Source of the DNA: an uncultured Bacilli bacterium
GTDB lineage: Bacteria; Bacillota_I; Bacilli_A; RF39; UBA660
Direction of reading: 5' to 3'
Assembly: GCA_944333305.1 (NCBI GenBank)
Contig: CALVKV010000010.1
Coordinates: forward strand, 1-20,303
DNA: 20,303 nt
The position numbers and the translations under genes are program-made. Shown piece after piece: positions 1 to 7,124 of this stretch (position 1 is the stretch's first letter; every line of letters starts with the position of its first letter). The notes under the pieces were generated by a model. It saw only the letters and a list, made by a program, of their open reading frames with translations, did no database searches and was not told the DNA's origin.

Positions 1-183
1 TTAGAGGAACGTTATAATATTAAAATAGATAATATGACTAATGTAGAAATTATGGAAGAAATTGCTAAAAAAAGAGGGTGTGTTACTAAAGGTAATATTA
101 CTGATTATGAGAGAGTATCTAGTATTATTCTTAATGATATAAAAAATAATGCTTTTAAAGAAATAACTTTAGATAGATTATAA
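1..183 (+). CDS. rbgA: Ribosome biogenesis GTPase A, C-terminal end (partial)
   Basis: Only the last 60 codons are present; the reading frame is open from base 1 and stops with TAA at 181-183. RbgA (YlqF) is a circularly permuted GTPase that acts late in 50S ribosomal subunit assembly. The fragment matches what I know of the C-terminal helical RNA-binding domain of this family: an IAKKRGC motif, then a conserved DYERVSSIILNDI segment and an ITLD ending. The GTPase motifs themselves lie upstream of the window and cannot be checked. The gene sets the left housekeeping border of the polysaccharide region. No convincing terminator follows it, only a weak A/T-only hairpin. The identification rests on motif recognition from memory. 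Confidence 0.82.
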   Translation, partial: LEERYNIKIDNMTNVEIMEEIAKKRGCVTKGNITDYERVSSIILNDIKNNAFKEITLDRL

Positions 184-222
184 TTAAAAAATTAATTTTA
201 TCTTTAATATAATGTATTAATT

Positions 223-231
223 TGTTATACT
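223..231 (+). promoter_or_regulatory. Extended -10 promoter for the aminotransferase operon
   Basis: TG-T-TATACT forms an extended -10 element in the 82-base gap between rbgA and the aminotransferase gene. The -35 region 17 bases upstream (203-208, TTTAAT) is poor, which is common when a TGn extension is present. The predicted start site would give a leader of about 27 bases. The same nine-base element recurs at 5074 and 10247, and with one change at 5924. Confidence 0.55.
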
Positions 232-265
232 AATTATAGTAGTATTATAATGTTAGGAGTAAATT

Positions 266-1396
266 ATGAAAAAAAATATAACAGTAACAAAACCATTCCT
301 TCCACCAGTAGAAGAATATAAGAAATTAGTTGACAAAATATGGGAAAATTGTTGGGTTACTAATAATGGACCTTTTAATAAAAAGTTTAAAGAGAAATTA
401 AAAGAGTATTTAGGTGTTTCCAATATCTGTTTAACTGTTAATGGACATATGGCTTTGGATATAGCAATTAAGGGATTAGGTATAAAAGGAGAAGTAATTA
501 CTACGCCGTTTACTTTTGCTTCCACTACTCATGCTCTTGTTTTAAATGGAATAACTCCTGTTTTTTGTGATATCAAAGAAGATGATTTAACGATAGATGT
601 TGATAAGATAGAAGAGTTAATTACACCAAAGACAACTGCTATTTTAGCAGTACATGTTTATGGACATAATTGTGATTATGAGAAAATAGACCATATTGCT
701 AAAAAATATAATTTAAAAGTTATATATGATGCTGCACATTCTTTTGGAGTAAATAAAGATGGTGTGTCTATTTCTAGTCTAGGTGACGCTTCTATTTTTT
801 CTTTTCATGCTACTAAAGTTTTTAATAGTATTGAAGGTGGTGCTATTATTTTTAAAGATAAAAAATTGGAACGTATTTTTAATTCATATATAAATTTTGG
901 TATTGAAGGTCAAGAACAAATTGATTTTGTAGGGGAAAATGCAAAAATGAATGAATTTCAAGCTGCTATGGGACTTTTGAATTTGCAATATATTGATAAA
1001 GTTATTGAACGAAGAAAGAAAATTACAAATTTGTATATTAAAAGAATAAGTAAAGTTAAAGGAATTAATTATGTTTTTAATAATAACAAAGATGGATACA
1101 CCTATAATTATTCTTATTTTCCTATTATAGTTGATTCTGAAGTAGCAGGATTTTCAAGAGATGATTTATATGATTTTTTACAAGTTAGGAACATTCATAC
1201 AAGAAAATATTTTTATCCATTAGTAACGGATTATGGTTGCTATAATGGCAAATTTTCTAATGTTAATATTCCGGTTGCAAAAAAAATAAGCAAAAAAATT
1301 CTATGTTTACCATTATATGATAGTTTAAGTTTAGATGATGTTAATGATATTTGCGATATTATTATTAATTATAAAGGAGAAATGGATAATGCCTAA
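266..1396 (+). CDS. DegT/DnrJ/EryC1/StrS family PLP-dependent sugar aminotransferase
   Basis: The 376-residue product has the usual length and motif order of the DegT/StrS family, enzymes that transaminate nucleotide-linked keto sugars with pyridoxal phosphate. Visible signatures are the N-terminal NNGPFNKKFKEKL segment, TTPFTFASTTHA (79-90), the cofactor-contacting YDAAHSFG (D155, H158), and SFHATKVFNSIEGGAI, in which K184 is the expected Schiff-base lysine. The start at 266 has a TAGGAGT ribosome site at 254-260. It is the first gene of a four-gene operon and overlaps the next gene by eight bases. Family members make cell-surface amino sugars, but some act as dehydratases or on non-sugar substrates, and the exact substrate cannot be read from the sequence. 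No dedicated 4,6-dehydratase is adjacent unless the epimerase-like protein at 4036 supplies that step. Confidence 0.88.
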   Translation: MKKNITVTKPFLPPVEEYKKLVDKIWENCWVTNNGPFNKKFKEKLKEYLGVSNICLTVNGHMALDIAIKGLGIKGEVITTPFTFASTTHALVLNGITPVFCDIKEDDLTIDVDKIEELITPKTTAILAVHVYGHNCDYEKIDHIAKKYNLKVIYDAAHSFGVNKDGVSISSLGDASIFSFHATKVFNSIEGGAIIFKDKKLERIFNSYINFGIEGQEQIDFVGENAKMNEFQAAMGLLNLQYIDKVIERRKKITNLYIKRISKVKGINYVFNNNKDGYTYNYSYFPIIVDSEVAGFSRDDLYDFLQVRNIHTRKYFYPLVTDYGCYNGKFSNVNIPVAKKISKKILCLPLYDSLSLDDVNDICDIIINYKGEMDNA

Positions 1397-2831
1397 AATT
1401 TCAATTTTATTAACTTCGTATAATCACGAAAAATATTTACGTAAAAGTATTGACAGTATATTAAATCAAACATTTAAAGATTTTGAATTAATAATAGTAG
1501 ATGATTGTTCTACTGATAATAGTTACGGTATTATAGAAAGCTATAATGATGAGAGAATAATAAAAGTACGACATGATGTTAATATTGGTTACTGTATGAC
1601 TAAAGAGTTAGTTAGCTCTTTTAAAAGTGAATATTTTGCTATTGCTCACAGTGATGATGTTTGGGAGAAAGAAAAATTAGAAAAACAATATAAATATTTA
1701 GAGAATCATAGTAATGTGGCTGCTTGCTTTACTTGGGTTAAATTAATTGATGAACAAGGCAAAGAATTAGATTCTGATAATGGTAAAGTATATACCAATT
1801 TTAATGTTGTTAATCGTAGTAGATATGAATGGTTAAATTATTTTTTCTTTAATGGTAATTGCTTGTGTCATCCTAGTGTTTTAATGAGAAAGAGTGTTCA
1901 GTTAGAGGATAATTTATTTGTTAGAGGTCTCGGAGCATTTCCCGATCTTTATAGATGGATTAAACTTTGTTTAAAACATGATATTTATATTTATCAAGAA
2001 AAGTTGTCCTGTTTTAGAGTGAGGGAGAATGGAAAAAATACTTCAGGAATTAATAAAGCTAATTTGGTTAGAAATTATTTTGATTTTTTTCCTATTTTAA
2101 ATTTATATAAGAAATTAGATAAAAAAGATTTTCTTAAAGTTTTTAAAGAAGCTTCAGTATATTTGAAAAATGATAAAATAAATATTAATTATGCTTTAGC
2201 AAGAATATGTATTGATATAGTTAAAACCCCTCCTCATGTTTTATATGGTTTACTTTTAATATTTGAATCGTTACAGGATGAAAGACAGTTAATGGAATTA
2301 GAAAAATTATATAATTATAAACCTAAAGATTTAAAGTTAGAAACTGCTAATAATGATATATTTAAAAGATTACAAGATTTTTCTTTTATGACGTCAACTA
2401 TATATTTTGCCAATAGTACAGCTTATAATGAAAACGATAAGATTACTTTAGAGGCTTTTGTAAAAATGGATGGTAATTTTAAAATTGTATATTCTGATAT
2501 AAATAGAAAAGTAACTTCTATTAGATTTGATCCTGATGAAGGAGAGTTTAGAAAGTTTAGTGATTTAAAAGTTCACATTAATCAAAAACAAGTTAAATAT
2601 AGTTTTTTAAATGGTGAATATAGGGAAAATAAATTATATTTTTTTACAACTGATCCAATGATAATTATCGATTATAATGGTGTAGTTAATAATATAAAAA
2701 TAACGGGTAATACAGAAAAAATAAGTAAATCAGAACTTAATTTATTAATAGAGTCTCTGAATGAAATGATAGTTAGTGGAAAACATAATCGTAAGAAGAG
2801 AAATATTTTTAGAAAAAAGAGGGAAAAGTAA
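1389..2831 (+). CDS. GT2 family glycosyltransferase with C-terminal beta-rich module
   Basis: The 480-residue protein starts with a typical GT-A fold family 2 domain: ISILLTSYNHEKYL at residues 4-17, IIVDDCSTD (35-43) and IAHSDD (85-90) as the metal/nucleotide-sugar site, ending near residue 250. A helical stretch follows. Residues 336-441 form a beta-rich segment containing YFANSTAYNEND and SIRFDPDEGEF, a pattern I recall in the tails of other cell-wall glycosyltransferases. The C-terminus is strongly basic. I chose ATG 1389, not an upstream in-frame TTG at 1335, because GT2 homology begins at MPKISIL and AAAGGAG sits at 1374-1380. The gene overlaps its upstream neighbour by eight bases. It probably acts in the cytoplasm on a lipid-linked acceptor; donor and linkage are unknown. 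Confidence 0.86.
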   Translation: MPKISILLTSYNHEKYLRKSIDSILNQTFKDFELIIVDDCSTDNSYGIIESYNDERIIKVRHDVNIGYCMTKELVSSFKSEYFAIAHSDDVWEKEKLEKQYKYLENHSNVAACFTWVKLIDEQGKELDSDNGKVYTNFNVVNRSRYEWLNYFFFNGNCLCHPSVLMRKSVQLEDNLFVRGLGAFPDLYRWIKLCLKHDIYIYQEKLSCFRVRENGKNTSGINKANLVRNYFDFFPILNLYKKLDKKDFLKVFKEASVYLKNDKININYALARICIDIVKTPPHVLYGLLLIFESLQDERQLMELEKLYNYKPKDLKLETANNDIFKRLQDFSFMTSTIYFANSTAYNENDKITLEAFVKMDGNFKIVYSDINRKVTSIRFDPDEGEFRKFSDLKVHINQKQVKYSFLNGEYRENKLYFFTTDPMIIIDYNGVVNNIKITGNTEKISKSELNLLIESLNEMIVSGKHNRKKRNIFRKKREK

Positions 2832-4039
2832 TGAAAAAAATTTTAATGTTAGGTGGGAGTAAGCAACAGATACCTGCAATAAAAAAAGCGAAAGAGCTAG
2901 GATATTATGTTATTACTTGTGATTATTTAGAAGATAATCCTGGACATAAATTTGCTGATAAATATTATAATGTTTCTACAACTGATAAAGAAGCAGTTTT
3001 AAGCCTGGCAAGTAAATTACACATTGATGGTATAGTTTGTTATGCTAGCGATCCTTCTGCTCCTACCCAGGCTTATGTTGCAGAAAAATTAAATTTATAC
3101 TCTAATCCATATAATGCAGTTGAAATATTGTCAAATAAAGAGTTATTTAGAAAATTTTTAAAGAAAAATGGATTTAATACACCTAAAGCTATTGGATTTT
3201 CTACTTATGAAGAAGCGTTAGATAGAATTGAAGAATTTGAAATGCCTGTTGTTGTTAAGCCAGTAGATTCTTCAGGAAGCAAAGGTGTTAATAAATTAGA
3301 TGATATTAATAATTTAAAGGAATTCATTAATGATGCACTTAATTATTCAAGATGTAAAAGATTTATAATAGAAGAATACGTGGAAAAGTCTGGATATCAA
3401 ATAGCTGGTGATGGTTTTTCTTATAATGGGGAATTAGTATTTTATACATTTATGAATGATCATTTCGATGCAAATGCAGCTAATCCCTATGTTCCTATAG
3501 CTGCTACTTGTCCTTGTTTTTTGAATGAAGAGATGCAAGAAAAAATAAAATGTGAAATAGAAAGAGTTTTTAAATTGCTGCATATAAGAACCGGTGCTTA
3601 TAATTTTGATATTAGAGTTGATGCTAATAATAATATATATTTAATGGAAATAGGGGCACGAAATGGAGGAAATTATATACCACAAGTTATTGAATATGCT
3701 ACAGGTGTTGATTTAGTTACTTATACAATAAAAGCAGCAATGGGAGATGACTGTAGTGATTTGAAACAAAAACAGTCTAAAGGTTTTTATGCTTATTATG
3801 CTTTACATTCTAATAGAAGTGGAATTATGGAAGATATTGTTATTGATGAAAATTTTTCTAATAATAATCTATTAGAATTGAATCTAAACTTTGAAATTAA
3901 TGATTATATAGAAACTTATAAAGGATCTAACAATACAATAGGGATTGCAATAATACAATTTAAAGATAAAAATGAGATGCTTGATATGATTAATAATATG
4001 GATAAATATATAAAAATAATTGTGGAGGAAAAAGAATGA
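2831..4039 (+). CDS. ATP-grasp domain ligase (carbamoyl-phosphate-synthase-like)
   Basis: The 402-residue product has the ATP-grasp layout: an N-terminal Rossmann-like pre-ATP domain (KKILMLGGSKQQIPAIKKA), the ATP-binding strand with K143 in VVKP, a flexible SSGSKGV loop (147-153), the EEYV adenine-contact motif (181-184), and the metal site ending LMEIGARNGGN with E273 and N278. These enzymes activate a carboxylate as an acyl-phosphate and couple it to an amine or thiol. The start codon shares one base with the previous stop (TAATG) and has AGAGGGAAAAG as its ribosome site. Lying between a sugar aminotransferase/GT2 pair and an epimerase, it may couple an amino acid or other acid to an amino sugar. 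That role is inference; the family also includes biosynthetic enzymes unrelated to glycans. Confidence 0.85.
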   Translation: MKKILMLGGSKQQIPAIKKAKELGYYVITCDYLEDNPGHKFADKYYNVSTTDKEAVLSLASKLHIDGIVCYASDPSAPTQAYVAEKLNLYSNPYNAVEILSNKELFRKFLKKNGFNTPKAIGFSTYEEALDRIEEFEMPVVVKPVDSSGSKGVNKLDDINNLKEFINDALNYSRCKRFIIEEYVEKSGYQIAGDGFSYNGELVFYTFMNDHFDANAANPYVPIAATCPCFLNEEMQEKIKCEIERVFKLLHIRTGAYNFDIRVDANNNIYLMEIGARNGGNYIPQVIEYATGVDLVTYTIKAAMGDDCSDLKQKQSKGFYAYYALHSNRSGIMEDIVIDENFSNNNLLELNLNFEINDYIETYKGSNNTIGIAIIQFKDKNEMLDMINNMDKYIKIIVEEKE

Positions 4040-5019
4040 AGAAAATAATAATATTTGGTGGTTATGGCAATACAGGTAAATATTTAATTGATTATTTATA
4101 TGATAATATTGATACTAATACATATAAATTAATTGCTGTAGGAAGGAAAAAAATTGATAGGCCTATAAATAATAAAGCTGATTATATTAGTATGGATATA
4201 GTTAATAGAGAAAGTTTTGATGTTTTTGATGGCAACGATATATATGCTGTTATTAACTTAGCAGGTGCTATGCCTGCGCAGACAAAAGAAAATGACCCTT
4301 ATATTTATATTAATACTAATGTAATAGGGACATTAAATATTTTGGATTTTTGTGTAAAAAATAATGTTGATAGAGTAATTTATCCTCAGACTGAGGCTGA
4401 TTTGTCTGGTTATTGGAATAAAGAAAAGTTAATAAAGCCTGATTTTCCTAGAAAATATGAACTTACAGAAAATTACGGTGTTTATGTAACTTCTAAGTGT
4501 ACTGCTGTCGATTTAATAAAATATTATAATATGGTATTTGGTTTAAAAGCTTTTATTTTTAGATGCCCTACTATTTATTTATATAAAAGCAATCCATATT
4601 ATTATGTGAATGGTGAAAAAAGAATGTTAGGATATAGAAAGCTTATTCAAGATGCTATTGAAGGTAAAGATATAGAATTATGGGGCGACCCAAAACGTGA
4701 AAAAGATATAGTATATGTTAAAGATTATTGTCAACTTATTTATAAAGCATTATTTGTAAATAAAAACTTTGGTATATATAATGTTGGTACTGGGGTTGGG
4801 GTGTCACTTCAAGAACAAATAGAAGGAATTATTGAAGTATTTTGTCAAGAAGATAAAAAGTCAAAAATTATATATTGTCCTTTAAAAGATAATGCTAGAG
4901 AATTTATTATGGATATTAGTAATGCTAAAGATGAATTAGGATATGAACCAAAATATGATTATATTTCTTATTTAAAAGATTTTAAAAAAAATATGTTGAA
5001 GGATGTAAATAATAAATAG
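4036..5019 (+). CDS. NAD-dependent epimerase/dehydratase (extended SDR family)
   Basis: The 327-residue product is an extended short-chain dehydrogenase/reductase of nucleotide-sugar type. The N-terminal GGYGNTGKYL motif (8-17) is the NAD-binding glycine loop. NLAGAMP (74-80) and NTNVIGTLNIL (93-103) are characteristic following motifs. Y150-x-x-x-K154 is the catalytic pair, with T119 near the usual Ser/Thr position. GDPKREKDIVYVKDYC (217-232) corresponds to the conserved region where these enzymes contact the nucleotide sugar. Such enzymes epimerise, dehydrate or reduce UDP-, GDP- or dTDP-sugars; the specific reaction cannot be assigned. The gene overlaps the preceding one by four bases (ATGA), indicating translational coupling, and is last in its operon, followed at once by a hairpin terminator. 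Confidence 0.88.
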   Translation: MKKIIIFGGYGNTGKYLIDYLYDNIDTNTYKLIAVGRKKIDRPINNKADYISMDIVNRESFDVFDGNDIYAVINLAGAMPAQTKENDPYIYINTNVIGTLNILDFCVKNNVDRVIYPQTEADLSGYWNKEKLIKPDFPRKYELTENYGVYVTSKCTAVDLIKYYNMVFGLKAFIFRCPTIYLYKSNPYYYVNGEKRMLGYRKLIQDAIEGKDIELWGDPKREKDIVYVKDYCQLIYKALFVNKNFGIYNVGTGVGVSLQEQIEGIIEVFCQEDKKSKIIYCPLKDNAREFIMDISNAKDELGYEPKYDYISYLKDFKKNMLKDVNNK

Positions 5020-5055
5020 GACTGCTTATTTATGTAAAGTAGTCTCTTTTTTTCT
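5019..5055 (+). terminator. Rho-independent terminator after the first operon
   Basis: GGACTGCTT (5019-5027) pairs with AAGTAGTCT (5037-5045) in a nine-base stem with two G-T pairs around a nine-base loop, followed by C and a run of seven T then CTTT. It begins inside the stop codon of the epimerase gene and separates operon 1 from the SGNH hydrolase gene. Confidence 0.85.
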
Positions 5056-5073
5056 TTATTTTTTTCACATTTA

Positions 5074-5082
5074 TGTTATACT
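5074..5082 (+). promoter_or_regulatory. Extended -10 promoter for the SGNH hydrolase gene
   Basis: TG-T-TATACT lies just after the terminator and 26 bases before the ATG. No good -35 hexamer is seen at 5054-5059 (CTTTAT). The predicted leader would be about 19 bases. It is the same nine bases as the elements at 223 and 10247. Confidence 0.6.
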
Positions 5083-5108
5083 TATAATGAAAATAAAGGA
5101 GTAGAACT

Positions 5109-5873
5109 ATGTTAAATAAAGGTAATAAGAAATACAATAATAAATCTAGACTTGTAAGAAATAGAATTGTATATGCTAAAACAACGTTGAATAATAAAAG
5201 TGATAGTTTTAATAAAAAAATATATATTGTCTTATTTATAAGTCTTGCTTTTAACTTATTATTATTTAATGACTCTTTTATGCCTTCTAATGTAGCTTCT
5301 GCTAAAGAAAAAGAAGTTGTTAAGGAGAAAGAGGTTATTAAAGTTCCAGATAATTATTTGTTTTTGGGAGATTCAATTACTGAATATTATGATTTGAATA
5401 ATTATTACCCTAATATGCCTGTAATTAATAGTGGGATTGCAGGTAATACAACTGAAGATATTTTAGATGAAATGCAAGAAAGAGTTTATCAGTATAATCC
5501 AAGTAAAATTTTTATATTAATCGGTACTAATGATTTGCAAAAGGGTAAAAAGGTTGATGATATCGTTAATAATATAGATAAAATTATAAAAGAAATTAAA
5601 ACCAATAGAGGATATGCGGAAATATACTTACAAAGTATCTATCCTGTAGATGAAAGTAGGGATGCTGCGGAAACAAGAAAGAATGATGATATTAACGAGA
5701 TAAATAAAAAACTTAAAAAAATTGCTAAAGAAAATAATGTTACTTATATTGATGTACATAGTATTTTGGCAGATGATGATTCAGTTATTAAATCTAAATA
5801 TACTAAAGATGGACTTCATTTAAGCCCTGATGGTTATAAAGCAGTTACTAAGTGTTTAGCTGAATATTTGTAG
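5109..5873 (+). CDS. Membrane-anchored SGNH/GDSL hydrolase
   Basis: The 254-residue protein has a basic N-terminus, one transmembrane or signal-anchor helix (about residues 37-54), a short charged Lys/Glu linker and an SGNH esterase domain. All four blocks are present: FLGDSIT with nucleophile S89, the GIAGNTT glycine block (G112), IGTND (N141) and DGLHLSPDGY with D234 and H237. The catalytic domain should face the outside. Family members deacetylate or transfer acyl groups on sugars and lipids; the resemblance here is to the platelet-activating-factor-acetylhydrolase-like branch. AAAGGAG at 5095-5101 supports the start. It is a single-gene unit with its own promoter and terminator, next to an AT3 acyltransferase, which suggests surface-glycan O-acylation or its removal. 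The substrate is unknown. Confidence 0.87.
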   Translation: MLNKGNKKYNNKSRLVRNRIVYAKTTLNNKSDSFNKKIYIVLFISLAFNLLLFNDSFMPSNVASAKEKEVVKEKEVIKVPDNYLFLGDSITEYYDLNNYYPNMPVINSGIAGNTTEDILDEMQERVYQYNPSKIFILIGTNDLQKGKKVDDIVNNIDKIIKEIKTNRGYAEIYLQSIYPVDESRDAAETRKNDDINEINKKLKKIAKENNVTYIDVHSILADDDSVIKSKYTKDGLHLSPDGYKAVTKCLAEYL

Positions 5874-5877
5874 TAAT

Positions 5878-5907
5878 AAACTATCATTTTTGGTAGTTTT
5901 TTCTTTT
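5878..5907 (+). terminator. Rho-independent terminator after the SGNH hydrolase gene
   Basis: AAACTATC (5878-5885) pairs with GGTAGTTT (5892-5899), with one T-G pair, around a six-base loop, and runs straight into TTTTTTCTTTT. It lies five bases after the stop codon. Confidence 0.82.
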
Positions 5908-5932
5908 CAAAAAAATATATCTATGTTATATT
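5904..5932 (+). promoter_or_regulatory. Promoter for the acyltransferase gene
   Basis: TTTTCA (5904-5909) and TATATT (5927-5932) are separated by exactly 17 bases, and the -10 carries the TG extension (5924-5925). It overlaps the T tract of the preceding terminator. The predicted leader is only about 15 bases. Confidence 0.6.
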
Positions 5933-5954
5933 TTTATTATAGGGTGGGGAAGTT

Positions 5955-7073
5955 ATGGAAGTTACAAGAAAAGAAAGAATGTCCAACTTTGAATTAATGA
6001 GAATTATTTCTATGTTTATGATAGTAGTTTGGCATGTTATAACTAGAAATGAATTGGTAAGAAATACTAGTGGTACAGTTTCCTTAGTTTTGTCTTTTTT
6101 ACAATTCTTTTTAGCAGTGCATGTCAATTCTTTTATGTTGTTATCAGGATATTTTCAAGTGGATAAAAAAATAAAAATTAGGAAAGTTATAGATCTTTTA
6201 TTTACATCATGGCTTTATAGATGCTTAGCAGTTATTATTTTTGTGTCTTTGGGACTAGTAACCTTTAGCTATGTAGATATAATAAAAGAAATTAGTTTTT
6301 TGGATATTACAGATAATTATTGGTTTATTAATTTATATATTGCTCTTTATCTTTTAGCACCGTTTTTAAATACAATGATTAAAAACTTTGATCAAAAAGA
6401 ACATAGACGTTGTTTAATCACTATGACAATTCTTTTTTCGATTATTCCTATTATAACTAATGGAAAAAATATAGATAATACAGGTTTTTCGATAATTCAT
6501 TTTATCTATTTATACTTAATAGGAGCATATCTTAGAAAATATCCTTTAAAAGATAATTGGCACTTTAAAAGATATTCTAAAGAAAAATTTAAAACAATTA
6601 TTCTTTGTTTGGGAATAACTAGTTTTGTCCTTAACTTCATGCTTTCATCTTTTTCAAAATATTTGTTAACTTTTGATAATGAACTTATAAATTATATTGG
6701 GACAACATTATCATATGCTGAAGCATTATATAGTAATCCTTTAGTTCTCATTCAGAGTATAGCTTACTTTGTCTTCTTTGAAAATACAGTTATAAAAAGT
6801 AAAGTGATTAATAAAATTAGTACTTATATGCTTGGTGTTTATATGATTCATGAGAATAAATTAGTAAGAACTCATATATATGAATTTTTAAATATATCAG
6901 AAAATGTAAATCCTCTTGTTGCTGTTTTAATTGTCTTGGGATATGCTTTAGTTATTTTTATTCTATGTATAATAATAGAAGCTTTAAGGACGTTAATAGT
7001 TAAATTCTTTAAAAAAAGACGATTTTTTGTAAAGTGTGAGAATAAAATTTGTCATTTTGTTGCTAATTTTTAA
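5955..7073 (+). CDS. Acyltransferase 3 (AT3) family membrane protein
   Basis: The 372-residue protein is hydrophobic throughout, with about ten predicted transmembrane helices and a basic C-terminal tail. Its N-terminus, RMSNFELMRIISMFMIVVWHV, is diagnostic of the AT3 family: E13, R16 and the essential-type H27 lie in the first membrane segment, and NSFMLLSGYF follows at 58-67. AT3 proteins move acyl groups, usually acetyl, across the membrane onto glycans such as peptidoglycan, O-antigen or exopolysaccharide. Unlike OatA it has no fused SGNH domain, but an SGNH protein is encoded immediately upstream. The ribosome site is an unusual G-rich AGGGTGGGGA at 5941-5950. The glycan target is presumably the polymer made by this cluster, which is inference. 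Confidence 0.88.
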   Translation: MEVTRKERMSNFELMRIISMFMIVVWHVITRNELVRNTSGTVSLVLSFLQFFLAVHVNSFMLLSGYFQVDKKIKIRKVIDLLFTSWLYRCLAVIIFVSLGLVTFSYVDIIKEISFLDITDNYWFINLYIALYLLAPFLNTMIKNFDQKEHRRCLITMTILFSIIPIITNGKNIDNTGFSIIHFIYLYLIGAYLRKYPLKDNWHFKRYSKEKFKTIILCLGITSFVLNFMLSSFSKYLLTFDNELINYIGTTLSYAEALYSNPLVLIQSIAYFVFFENTVIKSKVINKISTYMLGVYMIHENKLVRTHIYEFLNISENVNPLVAVLIVLGYALVIFILCIIIEALRTLIVKFFKKRRFFVKCENKICHFVANF

Positions 7074-7101
7074 AGACAAAATAAGAGTTATATTTTATAA
7101 T
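7073..7101 (+). promoter_or_regulatory. Probable promoter for the GH25 repeat protein
   Basis: AAGACA (7073-7078, four of six consensus positions) and a perfect TATAAT (7096-7101) are 17 bases apart, in the 51-base gap between the AT3 and GH25 genes. The upstream hexamer begins in the last base of the previous stop codon. No terminator is seen between the two genes, so read-through from the acyltransferase gene is also possible. Confidence 0.5.
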
Positions 7102-7124
7102 AGATATGAAAGAGTGAGGTAAAA

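Noticed and set aside
181..205. AATTAA/TTAATT hairpin after rbgA as a terminator
   Set aside because: The six-base stem is entirely A/T with a four-A loop and no proper T run; such structures are expected by chance at this base composition.
253..525. Minus-strand open frames (253-525, 5921-6127, 9612-9803, 11277-11525, 13262-13462)
   Set aside because: All lie opposite well-supported + strand genes, have no family resemblance and no plausible promoter or ribosome site; they are shadows of AT-rich coding sequence.
1335..1388. N-terminal extension of the first GT2 protein starting at 1335
   Set aside because: It lies inside the aminotransferase gene, has no ribosome site, and reads as a low-complexity hydrophobic stretch; the domain starts cleanly at 1389.
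4037..4039. Mycoplasma-type code (TGA read as Trp)
   Set aside because: TGA is used as a stop in the ATGA overlap, and every conserved tryptophan checked is TGG, so the standard code fits, although TGA stops are rare here.
7048..7080. TTTGTC/GACAAA inverted repeat around the end of the AT3 gene
   Set aside because: A six-base stem with a 21-base loop and no T tract; better explained by chance, and its right arm overlaps the proposed -35 hexamer.
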